From DASPWV01 sp046726375 (GTDB lineage: Bacteria; Acidobacteriota; Vicinamibacteria; Vicinamibacterales; UBA2999): DNA of 64,000 nt. The position numbers and the translations under genes are program-made. Positions within the stretch are counted from its first letter, which is position 1. Each line of letters starts with the position of its first letter. The DNA is taken from assembly GCA_046726375.1 (NCBI GenBank), contig JBKPAJ010000065.1, forward strand, positions 10,454 through 74,453, in the 5' to 3' direction. Below the pieces are notes generated by a model, which made no database searches, was not told where the DNA came from, and worked only from the letters and a program-made list of their open reading frames with translations. Positions 17,333 to 26,934 of this stretch are shown piece by piece.

Positions 17333-17809
17333 ATGCAGCCAAAGAACACGATCTGCCTCTGGTTCGACAAGGACGCGCAGGAGGCGGCGCGCTTCTACGC
17401 CGCCACCTTTCCGGATAGTCAAGTGACCGCTGTTCACGAGGCGCCTGGTGACTACCCGGGCGGTAAGGAGGGCGATGTACTGACGGTGGAGTTCACTGTT
17501 CTGGGCATTCCCTGTCTCGGTCTCAACGGCGGCCCGGAGTTCAGGCACAGCGAGGCCTTTTCCTTCCAGATCGCGACGGACAATCAGGAAGAGACGGACC
17601 GCTACTGGAACGCGATCGTCGGCAATGGCGGCAAGGAAAGCCAGTGCGGTTGGTGCAAGGACCGCTGGGGCCTCTCCTGGCAGATCACCCCGCGCGCGCT
17701 CACCGAGGCGCTTGCGGCTGGTGGCGGTGAGGCAAAGCGTGCCTTCGAGGCGATGATGCCGATGAAGAAGATCGACATTGCCACCATCGAGGCAGCGCGG
17801 CGGGGCTGA
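17333..17809 (+). CDS. PhnB-like VOC protein
   Basis: 158 residues from ATG 17333, with AAGGAG 12 bases upstream. The start matches the family pattern NTICLWFDKDAQEAARFYAA; conserved blocks follow: TVEFTVLGIPCLGLNGGPEF, then FQIATDNQEETDRYWNAI and CGWCKDRWGLSWQI near 105. The ending MMPMKKIDIATIEAA is typical. The fold is related to UbiG/PhnB '3-demethylubiquinone methyltransferase' domains, but these proteins are not known methyltransferases. Role unknown, often stress-linked in soil bacteria. Confidence 0.9.
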   Translation: MQPKNTICLWFDKDAQEAARFYAATFPDSQVTAVHEAPGDYPGGKEGDVLTVEFTVLGIPCLGLNGGPEFRHSEAFSFQIATDNQEETDRYWNAIVGNGGKESQCGWCKDRWGLSWQITPRALTEALAAGGGEAKRAFEAMMPMKKIDIATIEAARRG

Positions 17810-17949
17810 CGTGGACACGACGCGTCGCGCCATCTGACCGACGCTGGAATCCCACCGGCGCACCAGTCGCGCGTCTTCGACCCGCTCTAAAGGGCCGATG
17901 CGATGTGCACTGGATCGAGGGTGCGAACCGGTTCCACCGGAAACGAGCG

Positions 17950-18040
17950 CTTGACGCGTCGTCCGTGAGCATGTTCGCGAGTTCAGAGCTCGGCAGCTCG
18001 AAGAGTTCGATTGGATTGCCGTCTGTATAACTCCGGCGCA
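17950..18040 (-). pseudogene. VOC protein C-terminal scrap
   Basis: On the minus strand YTDGNPIELFELPSSELA reproduces the final DPDGNPIELFE strand of a VOC protein, with no upstream domain. It is about 25 codons long and lies between two intact genes. Probably the tail of a deleted glyoxalase-like gene. Confidence 0.45.
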
Positions 18041-18055
18041 TGAGAAAATCGACGG

Positions 18056-19033
18056 TCACCGCACCAGCGCGAGGCCGCGTAAATGTTGGGGTGACGTCGC
18101 ATAACTGGCCGCCTGGCGCCAACTCTTTCCGCCGTCACCCGAGCGGTGTACGCCGCGCTCATCCGCGGCCCAGAACTCCCCGGTCTTCGCGTCTGCGCAG
18201 AGCAGAGGTGCGATTGTGCTGGCTGGCTCCGGCCAGCCCTCGTGCACCCGCTCCCAGCGATCGCGAGTGATGCGTCGATACAGCCGGCCATCCGAGCGGC
18301 CAGCTACGTACGCGGTGTACGGGCCGGACGACGCTGAAACCACAACGACCTCCGGTTGCTCCGGATTGATTGCCACGCTCCGCAAGTAGCCGACCTCGAG
18401 ACCGGTGCTGGGCGAGTGCCACGTGGCGCCGGCATCGTAACTCTCGAAGTATCCATCGCCAGCGGAGACGCGCAGGGTGTCGGGAATCATGGGGTGAATG
18501 GCGAGCTCGTGGGTGTCCCACGGTCCACCCGGGACGCGATCGCGCCACGTCAGGCCGCCGTCGATCGTGGACACGAGCGCGCCGGCCTCTATCGCCACCC
18601 AGAGTCGTTCCGGCTCGAGCGGGTGGCACGCGATCCACCGAACGTGATGAGTGTCCGGTCTCGGCGGAAAGGACCATTCGGACGACGAGGACAGTGTGTC
18701 CAACCTGCTGGTCTGCTGCCACGTACTGCCGGCGTCTCCTGACCGCCATACTTCGCTCGGCTCGGTGCCCACCCAGACCACGTCCGGCTCCACGGGGCTC
18801 GCCGTGACCGCCATAATCAAACGCCCCGCGAGGCCGACCGACTGCCAGGACCTTCCACCATCATCGCTCCTGAACATGCCGTCGCGGTGGGTGCCACACC
18901 AGACACGCCAGCGAACCAGCGGGTCCGCCGCGAGGCACGTAGGACCGCCGCCGAGCCCGTGTGTCGGCGCGGAGGTGCCTCGCTCAACATCGATGACGAG
19001 GACCTCGCGGTCGGTGGCGACGAGTATCGGCAT
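18056..19033 (-). CDS. BNR/VPS10-type beta-propeller protein
   Basis: 325 residues from ATG 19033, with AGGAAGTG upstream. At least four Asp-box repeats of the S-x-D-G-G-x-x-W type are visible: RSDDGGRSW, RSGDAGSTW, STIDGGLTW, RSGDGGKSW. They alternate with WVG-type strands, as in sialidase and sortilin propellers. No signal peptide is seen, so it may be cytoplasmic. Such proteins are usually annotated as exo-alpha-sialidase-like, but catalytic Arg and Tyr sets of true sialidases are not evident. Function unknown. Confidence 0.82.
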   Translation of the reverse strand: MPILVATDREVLVIDVERGTSAPTHGLGGGPTCLAADPLVRWRVWCGTHRDGMFRSDDGGRSWQSVGLAGRLIMAVTASPVEPDVVWVGTEPSEVWRSGDAGSTWQQTSRLDTLSSSSEWSFPPRPDTHHVRWIACHPLEPERLWVAIEAGALVSTIDGGLTWRDRVPGGPWDTHELAIHPMIPDTLRVSAGDGYFESYDAGATWHSPSTGLEVGYLRSVAINPEQPEVVVVSASSGPYTAYVAGRSDGRLYRRITRDRWERVHEGWPEPASTIAPLLCADAKTGEFWAADERGVHRSGDGGKSWRQAASYATSPQHLRGLALVR

Positions 19034-19104
19034 TGATCACTTCCTGTTGGAGTCATTGTCGCGCCGAATGGGGGAACGAGTTGAACAACGGACTCTCGCT
19101 CGGA

Positions 19105-19135
19105 ATTTGAGATGGCTATTTGTTATGGCTATAAT
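19105..19135 (+). promoter_or_regulatory. Promoter and likely operator of the toxin-antitoxin pair
   Basis: TTGAGA (19105-19110), 19 bases, and a perfect TATAAT (19130-19135) that ends only eight bases before the antitoxin ATG at 19144. Transcription would start about at the ATG, giving a leaderless or near-leaderless message. ATGGCTAT is repeated at 19112-19119 and 19125-19132, a possible antitoxin binding site overlapping the -10. Confidence 0.6.
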
Positions 19136-19143
19136 CGGACGAC

Positions 19144-19386
19144 ATGAAAGTCAGTGTCGCCGAAGCGAAGAATACGCTTCCTAAGCTGATTAAGGCCGTC
19201 GAAGACGGCCAGTCCGTAACGATCTACCGCCACGGAACGCCGGTGGTGGACATCGTCCGGACTACGAAGGCCGATCCAAAGAAGCCGAAGTTCGGGACAT
19301 TGAAAGGAAAGGTGACCGCTCTCGACCCCGACTGGTGGAAGCCGATGACGGACGATGAGGTCGAAGCCCTCCTCGATGGCCGTTAA
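19144..19386 (+). CDS. Phd/YefM-family antitoxin
   Basis: 80 residues. The Phd/YefM fold is plain at the start: VSVAEAKNTLPKLIKAVEDG, then VTIYRHGTPVVDIV, the DNA-binding dimer domain. The C-terminal DPDWWKPMTDDEVEALLDG is the flexible acidic toxin-neutralising tail. There is no ribosome site upstream and the -10 box is eight bases from the ATG, so leaderless translation is likely. The toxin gene follows after three bases. Confidence 0.88.
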   Translation: MKVSVAEAKNTLPKLIKAVEDGQSVTIYRHGTPVVDIVRTTKADPKKPKFGTLKGKVTALDPDWWKPMTDDEVEALLDGR

Positions 19387-19389
19387 CGC

Positions 19390-19770
19390 ATGCGGCTCAT
19401 TCTCGACACGGTCACCTTTATCTGGGCGATCAGCACTCCGGAGCGCCTGTCCCGTGCCGCGATGTCCGCTGTGCGAAAAGCGACTGCGATGCGCGAAATC
19501 AGCGTCGTTTCCCTGACCGAGATTGCCGTTAAACAGACCAGAGGGAGGCTGACGTTGAGCAAGGCGGACGCGATCGCAGGCGTCGCTGATCTGCGATTGC
19601 GGGTCTTGCCGTACGGGACGGAGCATGCTTTCCGCCTCTTCGATCTGCCCACACATCATGCCGATCCTTTCGACCGTCAAATCATCGCCCAGGCCCTCGT
19701 GGAAAAGATTCCGGTCGTCACGCCTGACGAATCCTTCAAGCTTTACGAGGGCCTGAAGGTCATATGGTGA
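19390..19770 (+). CDS. PIN-domain toxin (VapC-like ribonuclease)
   Basis: 126 residues, three bases downstream of the antitoxin. PIN-domain acidic residues are readable: Asp in LILDTVTFIW (about 5), Glu in SLTEIAVK (about 42), Asp in HHADPFDRQIIAQAL (about 91-105) and Asp in VVTPDESFKLYEG. VapC-type PIN proteins cut RNA in a metal-dependent way and are held inactive by the partner. The usual LDTH start is LDTV here, a mild deviation. Both genes look intact. Confidence 0.88.
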   Translation: MRLILDTVTFIWAISTPERLSRAAMSAVRKATAMREISVVSLTEIAVKQTRGRLTLSKADAIAGVADLRLRVLPYGTEHAFRLFDLPTHHADPFDRQIIAQALVEKIPVVTPDESFKLYEGLKVIW

Positions 19771-19880
19771 GTGGACCGGTGGCGTAGAAGACGCGATCAG
19801 GATCGGCCTTGAAGGCCCGCCCGATCTTTTTCGACACAACGTGCGAGCGCGCTTGGCGTGGACCTGGCAGTGAATAGTTC

Positions 19881-20084
19881 CTATCGTCTCGCCTTCAGTG
19901 CGCAACGGAGGTCGTCGATCCCATGAAGTCGCTGGTAGTAGCAGCCGTGAGGACCGGCGATCAATGGAACCAGCGCTTTCCACAACATGAAGAGGAGCAG
20001 CCCGACCACGATTGAGACATTCACGGCGGTGGTCCTCTTTCCCCACCACGTGTCTGCCCACCAGGGGCCGTGCTTGCGAGCCAT
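19881..20084 (-). CDS. Possible small single-helix membrane protein
   Basis: A 67-residue minus-strand frame from ATG 20084: a basic, Trp-rich start (KHGPWWADTWWGKR), one membrane helix at about residues 20-42 and a short tail with CYYQRLHGIDDLRCALK. It fills an otherwise empty 350-base interval and has coding-like composition, but no clear ribosome site. It is divergent from the sigma gene at 20126. I do not recognise it. Confidence 0.4.
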   Translation of the reverse strand: MARKHGPWWADTWWGKRTTAVNVSIVVGLLLFMLWKALVPLIAGPHGCYYQRLHGIDDLRCALKARR

Positions 20085-20125
20085 GACGTTTTGGTAGTTT
20101 ACACATCTGAGGCGACACGCGCACG

Positions 20126-21235
20126 ATGTCGAAGAATAGCGAACCGCACGAGGGAAACACTGCTGCGCAGGACGACCGTAATGCGTCTCCTGACGTGTCA
20201 ATCGGTGGCGGCGAGACGGCTGCGGTTGTGGACGCGGTGCGCAATGGCAACGAGTCCGAATTTGCGGCGCTCGCGGAACGCTATCGGCGCCAGTTGCGCG
20301 TCCACTGCTATCGCATCCTGGGCTCGGTGGACGACGCCGAAGACCTCGTGCAGGACACGTTCTTGCGCGCATGGCGCGGTCGCGAGCAGTTCGAGGGGCG
20401 CTCGCTGTTCCGCACCTGGCTGTACCGCATTGCCACCAACGCGTGCCTCAATGTGCTCGAGCGGGCTCCGCGCCGCATCATGCCACAGGATGTGGCACCA
20501 CCCGTGACCGCGGCCACGAACGCCTCGGAAGCGCGCGCTGAGCCGCCGTGGGCGCCGGAACTTCCATGGGTTCAGCCGTACCCTGACGAACTGCTCGAGC
20601 CCGCTGCGCCGACCGAGACGGCGCCCGACGCGATCATCGTTTCGCGCGAGACGATCGAGCTCGCATTCATTGTGGCGCTGCAACACCTCCCTGGAAGACA
20701 GCGGGCGATCTTGATCCTGCGCGACGTGCTTGGCTGGTCGGCGAGGGAGACAGCCGCGCTGCTCGACACGACTGTGCAGTCGGTGAATGCCGCGCTGCAG
20801 CGCGCACGTTCGACGCTGCGGACGCTCCGCCGCGGCGAGCGCCGCGACGCGGCAGCCACACGGACTGAACGCGAGCGTGACCTGCTCGAGCGGTTCATGA
20901 CCGCGTGGGAGAACAAAGACGCCCACGCGCTCACAGTGCTTCTGCGCGACGACGCCCGCTGGTCGATGCCACCGGCGCCGCTGTGGTTCGACGGGCGCGC
21001 GGCAATCGAACGCCTGTTCGCGCTCTTCCCAATGGAGCGGCGCGGCGATTTTCGCATGTTGCCGACAGCAGCCAACCGCCAGCCCGCTGCTGCCGGGTAT
21101 CTCCGCCCACATGGCCAGTCTTCGTTCCGCCTGACAGGAGTCGCGGTGCTGCGTGTGGAAGATGATCAGATTGCCGAAGTGATCTCGTTCTCGCCCGTGC
21201 TGGTCTCCCAATTCCGATTGCCGCCGATGCTCTAA
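20126..21235 (+). CDS. ECF sigma factor with SnoaL-like C-terminal domain (SigG-type)
   Basis: 369 residues. Region 2 (about 45-110) includes YRILGSVDDAEDLVQDTFL and FRTWLYRIATNACLN; a long linker holds APELPWVQPYPD; region 4 (about 180-235) has GWSARETAALLDTTVQSVNA. The last 120 residues form a SnoaL-like domain (FMTAWENKDAHALTVLLRDD). The PWxxPYPD linker is typical of the SigG-like group, distinct from the ECF41 factors elsewhere in the window. No ECF-type promoter was found upstream. Targets unknown; a secreted hydrolase follows. Confidence 0.88.
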   Translation: MSKNSEPHEGNTAAQDDRNASPDVSIGGGETAAVVDAVRNGNESEFAALAERYRRQLRVHCYRILGSVDDAEDLVQDTFLRAWRGREQFEGRSLFRTWLYRIATNACLNVLERAPRRIMPQDVAPPVTAATNASEARAEPPWAPELPWVQPYPDELLEPAAPTETAPDAIIVSRETIELAFIVALQHLPGRQRAILILRDVLGWSARETAALLDTTVQSVNAALQRARSTLRTLRRGERRDAAATRTERERDLLERFMTAWENKDAHALTVLLRDDARWSMPPAPLWFDGRAAIERLFALFPMERRGDFRMLPTAANRQPAAAGYLRPHGQSSFRLTGVAVLRVEDDQIAEVISFSPVLVSQFRLPPML

Positions 21236-21388
21236 CCTCGACCGCCGGCGGCCGCCGCCTTTTCTGCTATTCGTTCCCGGCGTTCTTGCCCCTGGCGTGG
21301 CGCTGCGTCTGCCATGCCGGACCAGTGAGTTTTTCCTGCGTTCGGGTCTAGGCATACAGGAGGCGTCGATTCGACCGAGACGACACAC

Positions 21389-22351
21389 ATGTTCACAACG
21401 ACTTGCCACGTGGCCGTAGGACTGTGCCTGACGGCAGGGTTGATTGCGTCGGCGCAATGGGACGTGTTCACACAGGGTGCGGAGGCCGAGGTGATGAAGA
21501 AGACGATGAAGGTGCCAGGGGGGAGCTTGTATTACGAGGTCCGCGGATCGGGGCCGGTACTGCTCATGATTCCGGGTGGGCCCGCCGATGCCGATGTATT
21601 CGCGGGCATCGCGCCGATTCTCGCTGAGCGGTATACCGTAGTCACGTACGATCCCCGGGGAAACTCGCGAAGCACCCTCGATGGGCCGCCCGACGAGTGG
21701 CGGGCTGAGGTCCATGCAGATGACGCCAATTTGCTGCTGAGGGCGTTGGGTACGCAGCCGGCGTACGTGTTCGGCAGCAGCGGCGGCGCCCTAGTTGGAC
21801 TCGCACTCGCCACACGCCACGCGGACCGTGTTCAGACGCTCGTCGCGCACGAGCCACCGGCGACAGCGCTGCTGCCGGATCGCGAACGCCATCGCATCGC
21901 CAGCCAGGAGATTTACGAGGTGTACAAGCGAGATGGCGCTGGACCGGCGATGGCGAAGTTCCTCGCGCAGGCAGGACTCGAAGGCGTTCCGCGGGAAGGG
22001 GCAGGACCACAGGCCCAGCCCGGTCCCGAAATGGCGGCAATGATGGCCCGGATGGCGAACAACGTCGATCTTTTCCTTGCGCATACTTTGCGGCAGGTCG
22101 GCGAATGGATTCCGGATATCGCAGCACTCGGTGCCGGTCCAGTTCGTGTCATTGTCGCGGCCGGATCGGCATCGCGCGGGCAACTCGCACACGACACCAC
22201 CGTTGCTTTAGCCGAGCGGCTCGGGACGCAGGTGGTTGACTTCCCTGGGGGCCACGGCGGTTTTGGTAGTCACGCCGCCGCGTTTGCCGAGAAGCTGAAC
22301 GAAGTGCTTCGTCGCAGCGACAGCGCGAGCGGTGACGCCGTTCGCAAATGA
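21389..22351 (+). CDS. Exported alpha/beta hydrolase
   Basis: 320 residues. A short hydrophobic N-terminus (VAVGLCLTAGLIASAQ) looks like a signal peptide; if translation began instead at the internal ATG 21494 the enzyme would be cytoplasmic. Catalytic parts: oxyanion-loop MIPGGP (about 53), strand YDPRGNSRS, nucleophile elbow GSSGGA with Ser (about 131), and a late His in FPGGHGGFGSH. The acid residue is probably in the strand before that. Substrate class not identifiable. Confidence 0.85.
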   Translation: MFTTTCHVAVGLCLTAGLIASAQWDVFTQGAEAEVMKKTMKVPGGSLYYEVRGSGPVLLMIPGGPADADVFAGIAPILAERYTVVTYDPRGNSRSTLDGPPDEWRAEVHADDANLLLRALGTQPAYVFGSSGGALVGLALATRHADRVQTLVAHEPPATALLPDRERHRIASQEIYEVYKRDGAGPAMAKFLAQAGLEGVPREGAGPQAQPGPEMAAMMARMANNVDLFLAHTLRQVGEWIPDIAALGAGPVRVIVAAGSASRGQLAHDTTVALAERLGTQVVDFPGGHGGFGSHAAAFAEKLNEVLRRSDSASGDAVRK

Positions 22352-22500
22352 ACTGATAGTCAGCTTGGTGTTTATGGGGGGAACTCGAGCTGCGCCGACC
22401 AGGTGCGCCATCACCAGGGGCGTTCATCACGGCACTCGGCACCCTCGCATCCATTGGCTCCAAGTAGGCCCTAACCGTTATCAGGCGAATACGCACGCGC

Positions 22501-22528
22501 TTGACATATTCCTTAATGGGAATATGAT
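22501..22528 (+). promoter_or_regulatory. Promoter with palindromic operator (ArsR gene)
   Basis: TTGACA (22501-22506), 16 bases, TATGAT (22523-22528). CATATTCC (22505-22512) and GGAATATG (22519-22526) form a perfect 8-base inverted repeat with a 6-base spacer, covering the region between and into both boxes. The placement fits repression by the ArsR-type gene that starts at 22535, now broken. Confidence 0.6.
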
Positions 22529-22534
22529 GAACTC

Positions 22535-22680
22535 ATGCCGCGCGCAGCGACGACGTCCGACGCTTTCAATGCGGTAGCCGAGCCCCGTCGCCGAGACATC
22601 CTGGGAGTTCCTCGTGCCCCGCGAACGAGCCGTCAACGATGTCGTCGCGGCATTGAAATCCCGGTTTTCTGACGTTGCGT
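22535..22680 (+). pseudogene. ArsR-family regulator, frameshifted and truncated
   Basis: From ATG 22535 the reading TTSDAFNAVAEPRRRDIL is the standard first helix of small ArsR regulators. After a shift near 22608 the next frame gives RERAVNDVVAALKSRFSDVA and a stop at 22680. The recognition helix (usually SQPxVSxHL) is lost, so no functional DNA binding is expected, yet the operator and promoter upstream look intact. Confidence 0.65.
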
Positions 22681-22720
22681 AGACGGAGACATAGATGCTT
22701 GCCAACAACAAGGAGTGCGT

Positions 22721-23540
22721 ATGTCCTCTACGAATACGAGCGCAGCATTGATGCTCGAAGGCAAAACTGCGATCGTTTTTGGCGCCGGCGGTACGCTCGG
22801 GAAAACCGTGGCCAGGGAGTTCGCGGCGCAGGGCGCACGGGTCTTCCTTTCCAGTCTGACCCAGTCCCGCGTCCAGGAAGGGGCGGACGCGATCAGGAGT
22901 GGCGGCGGGAAAGCCGCAGTTGCCGAGGTCAACGCGCTCGACGAAGCTGCCGTCAACACCTACGTCGACCAGGTGGCCGCCACTGCGGGGCACATCGACA
23001 TTGTATTCAACGCCATGGGCCCGCAGCCGATCGAATACGCGAACGCGACGAGCACAATGGAACTGCCAGTCGAGAAATTCATGCTGCCAATCACGAGCAT
23101 CGTGCGGTCGCAGTTCATCACAGCGCGCTCCGTCGCGAGACACATGATCAGACAAGCGTCAGGTGTCATTGTCTTCCTCACCGCAACCCCTTCGCGTGGA
23201 GTGTCACCAAACACGTCGGCCATAGGAGCCGCCTTCGGCGCGCTCGAATCCCTCACGAGGTCCCTCGCGACCGATCTCGGTCGCTTCGGCGTGCGAGTGA
23301 TGTGTGTCCGATCTATGGGAATGGCCGAGACGCGCACCATGCAAGACCTATGACTTGGGCGGGCGTACCCTCGCAGTGCCGAAGGAGAAGATGGCAGAGA
23401 TCGTCGCCTCTAAGACACTGCTTGGCCGCACGCCGTCGGCTCTCGAAACGGCAAAGGTCATCTCCTTTCTGGCCTCCGCGGGCGCGAATGCGGTAACCGG
23501 AGCGATCATCAACCAGTCATGCGGTCAGGTCCTCGACTGA
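22721..23540 (+). pseudogene. Short-chain dehydrogenase, one frameshift near the C-terminus
   Basis: Starts at ATG 22721 with AAGGAG six bases upstream. SDR features: KTAIVFGAGGTLGKTVAREF (nucleotide-binding glycines), FNAMGPQP in place of NNAG, and FLTATPSRGVSPNTSAIGAA where the catalytic Ser-Tyr-Lys pattern is only partly kept (no clear YxxxK). The first frame stops at 23353, but the next frame continues TYDLGGRTLAVPKEKMAEIV and LASAGANAVTGAIIN to 23540. A single-base shift near 23345 splits one gene of about 272 residues. Sequence error cannot be excluded. Confidence 0.75.
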
Positions 23541-23719
23541 GGGGTTTAAATGCGAATTTGAATCTTGCGAATGCGGTGGAGCTGGGCACACGGAACCCAA
23601 TCGCCAGCCGTTGTCACCAGAAAACACCCTGTGCGCGAACAACTGGTTGGTGCGTCAGCAGTGCGAAACCTATCCGTCGTAGCTGCCCGAGCTCAGTTCT
23701 TTTTCCCAGCTGCTTTCAG

Positions 23720-23788
23720 GGCAAGGTGAGGGCGGCGCAGAACGTGATCGACGGCGCCGATCGCGTGGCGCGGTTCCTGGTTGACGCC
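23720..23788 (+). repeat. 69-base near-copy of the ECF41 sigma gene 3' part
   Basis: This segment matches 13532-13600 at 67 of 69 bases. There it encodes the stretch after DGG, including VRAAQNVIEGADRVARF in the SnoaL-like domain. No other part of the sigma gene surrounds it here. It is either a scrap of a deleted recent paralogue or a short transferred copy. Confidence 0.8.
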
Positions 23789-23884
23789 AGGCATTGGGGC
23801 GCTCGCGGGCGGGCCACGGGTGCCAATAGCGCCGGGCAGGGACTCCTCGCAAGCAGTCCGTCCGCACCGAGCCGCGACCGCACC

Positions 23885-24010
23885 CTTTGATCGAGCCCTT
23901 CAAGGACCCTGAGGCGGTGGCCGCTGGTGTGAGCGATTTCGCGACAAAGATCGTCTCATGCATAACGGCCTCAAGTACGTCGACAGCTGGATCGACCCGA
24001 CGTTCCACCG
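23885..24010 (+). pseudogene. DUF3303-like protein remnant
   Basis: Two frames give IEPFKDPEAVA then, after a shift near 23920, ERFRDKDRLMHNGLKYVDSW and IDPTFHR. The pattern of F-K-D, then RFR...R..GL.Y..SW, matches a small family of about 90 residues that I believe is DUF3303. The ending with the MECDD block is absent. The flanking bases 23541-23719 and 24011-24272 show no recognisable gene. Confidence 0.4.
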
Positions 24011-24272
24011 ACCGTTGGCCGGCCGGCGCGACGCCAAAGGATTGAAGCTTCACAGGCGCAAAAGGCGCGTGAACTGAAACGCACAGCCGTTGTGACGCGC
24101 GTTCCACTGCGTCACGCCGATATCGCGGCCGACGGCCTCCGACTCGGTAACAATCAGCTGGAACTAGTTCGATTCTCTTCGAGGGTCCGGCTCGCCCTCG
24201 CTTAGTCGCAGCTATCCAGATACCGCAGTTCGTGTCTTCCGACTCCAGCGTGGGCTATTGGTAGTCGATCGT

Positions 24273-26934
24273 CTACGACGTCCGAAGCATTGCCACGGCG
24301 TCGACTCGCGTGGCTCGGCGCACAGGCAGGTACGAGGCGAGCGCGGACGCAGCAACGAGCAGCAGTGCAGCGCCAATCGTGGTCGACGGATCAAAGGGAT
24401 CAACCTCGAACAGCATCCCCCGCAGTAGACGAGTAGTTGCCGCTGCTCCCGCCATACCGATCACCGCACCCAGACCGGCCAGTCGCACATTCTCCGCAAG
24501 CACGAAACGGCGTATCCGACTCGCGCCCGCGCCCAACGCCAAGCGGAGCGCGATCTCACGATCTCGCTGGCGCACATAAGCTGCCATGACCGCATAGAGG
24601 CCCACCGTCGAGAGTACGAGCGCGGCCACCCCGAAAATGCTGAGCAGGAAGGCGTTGAACCGCGGGCGAGCCAGCGGACGATTGAGCATCTCCGTGAACG
24701 GAACGACGCGCATCAGTCGCACGTCAGAGTCGATGGCGCGGATTCGATCGGCCGCCAGTGACGTCAGCAGCTCGAGCGGCGCTGTGGTGCGCAACACGAA
24801 GTTGGTCGCGGTCATTTGCAGCTGCGTAGCGGGAAGATAGAGCGTCGGTCGTGGCGTCGTCAACGTCCGGTAACGCGTCTGTGCTGCGACGCCAACCACC
24901 GTTCGCCATTCGGCGCGTGAGGCGACGCCTCCCATTTTTAGCCGCTTGCCGATGGGATCTTGTTGGGGCCACAGCGACGACGCGACGTCTTCGCTGACAA
25001 TGGCCACCTCTGGGGAGTCCTCGCGGTCGGCGGCCGTGAACGCCCGGCCGCGCAGGATCGGGATTTGAAGCGTTTCGAAATAGTTCGGGTGAATCGACTC
25101 GAGGTTGAGCGACGGGTTTGCCGCCGCCTGCACCTCTCCCTGGCCTTCCGCCGAGATACGCGGGACGTCCCAGCCCCCGGTCTGAGAAGGGGACGATATT
25201 GACCGGAGTTGCCGCCGTGATCGCCGGGAGTGCCTCGAGCTGCGTCATCGCTTCGTCGAGGAACTGCGCGTGCTGATGCCGCTCAGCGACCTTCGCGGGC
25301 GGCATATAAAGATCCAGCAGCACGAGACGGTCCGCGGCCATTCCGAGATCGATGGATTGCAGCCGGAGCACGCTGCGAATCAGAAGGCCCGCTGCCGTGA
25401 GGACGGTGACGGCAAGCGCGACCTGCGCGACGACGAGTGTTCGGCGTCCACGATTTGCCGAGGTGCCGGTGATTCCCTGACCGCCGCTTCGCAACGGCGA
25501 CAAGAGATCCGCACGAAGTGGTGACAGTGCGGGGATGAGCCCGGCGGCCAGCGCCGTGATGAACACGACGGCGATCGAGAACAGGACCACCATCCCATCG
25601 ATGCGGATGGCTTCCACACGAGGCAAACCGTCGGGCACGATGCGGACGAGTCCCCGAACGCTCCACCACGCAAGCGCGAAACCAGTGATACCAGCCAGCA
25701 CCGACAGGAGGATACTTTCCGCGAGCACCTGGCGCGCGATCCTGCCGCGCCCTGCGCCCAGTGCAGATCGCATGGCCAACTCGCCGCGCCGTCCTTCACC
25801 TCGCATCAACAGCAGGTTGGCCACGTTCGCGCTCGCGATCAGCAGCACGAGTCCAACCGCTCCGAACAGCGCGATGAGCGTGATGTGAACATCACCGACG
25901 ACCACGTCCACGAAGGAGCGCAGGACGGGAATGAAGCCCCGTAGGGTGTTGGCTGGTGCTTCCGTTTCCAGCCGCTGGTTCAACGCTCTGAGTTCGCTCG
26001 CAGCCTGCTCAACGGTGACTCCGGGACGCAGCCGGCCAATCAGGTTCACCTCGCGCCGCGCGGCGTCACCAAACGGTCCGTCCGTCGGCACCGAGTTCGT
26101 CGTTCTCCAGATCTCGACGCCAGTCGGAAAGTCGAGGTCGGGCGGCATCACACCAACGATCGTGAAAGGCCGCTCGCCGATCAGCAGTTGCCGGCCAACA
26201 ACGTTGCGCGATCCACCATAGCGACGCTGCCAAAAGCCGCTGCTGATCACGATGACGTTCTCCGCGCCGTCCTTATCGTCGTCAGTGGTGAACGTACGTC
26301 CGAGAATCGGCTGCACACCGAGCACGTCGAAGAAACCGCCGGTGACGAGCCCAACGTTCGCGTAGCTGGAGACACCGTTATCGGTCATGGCCGACCGACC
26401 TACTCCATTTCGTGTCACGCCGGCAGCGCTTTCAAGGAGCCGACTTGCTTCGGCGACTGCCTCGATCTCAATGGCGCCAAAGGGATAATTCGCAGAGCCC
26501 GAGATGGGCACTTCCCTCCATGCCAAGATGAGTCGGTCTTGCTCATGCACAGGCAACGGCCGGAGGAGTACGCCCTGAATCAACGCGAACATCAGCGTCG
26601 TACCCGCAATGCCGAGCGCGAGCGTCAGTACAGCGGCACTGCTGAAGCCTGGCGTGCGCAGCAGTGCCCGAGCTGCGTATCGGGCATCGAGCCACATCGT
26701 TTCGAGACGCACTGACAAATCGACATCTCGCGTGCGATCGCGAAGTACCACCGCGTTGCCGACTCGACGCACCGCCTCGCGCCGAGCATCAGCGGGCGTC
26801 ATTCCGTCTCGCTCGTACTCGCGCGCCCGCATGTCAATGTGGAAGGCGAGCTCATCATCGATCTCGCGATCGAGACGACCGCGTCGAAACGTGTTGAGGA
26901 TGCGCGTCAGTCGGGCCACGAACAAACCTCTCAT
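24273..26934 (-). pseudogene. ADOP-family duplicated permease (MacB/FtsX type), one frameshift
   Basis: From ATG 26934 the protein has the ADOP N-terminal cytoplasmic domain (DREIDDELAFHIDMRAREYE, then MTPADARREAVRRVGN), a first membrane helix, a MacB periplasmic domain (RPILGRTFTTDDD-like strands) and two FtsX blocks. The second half continues in another frame from about 25175, giving NYFETLQIPILRGRAFTAAD and a final FtsX block ending at 24273. The switch sits at a run of five C at 25174-25178, so one base there explains it. Total about 886 residues, the family norm. The start overlaps the PadR stop (ATGA). Confidence 0.85.

Noticed and set aside
20198..21715. 505-codon minus-strand frame
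   Set aside because: Antisense shadow of the sigma factor and hydrolase genes, composition dominated by Arg and His.
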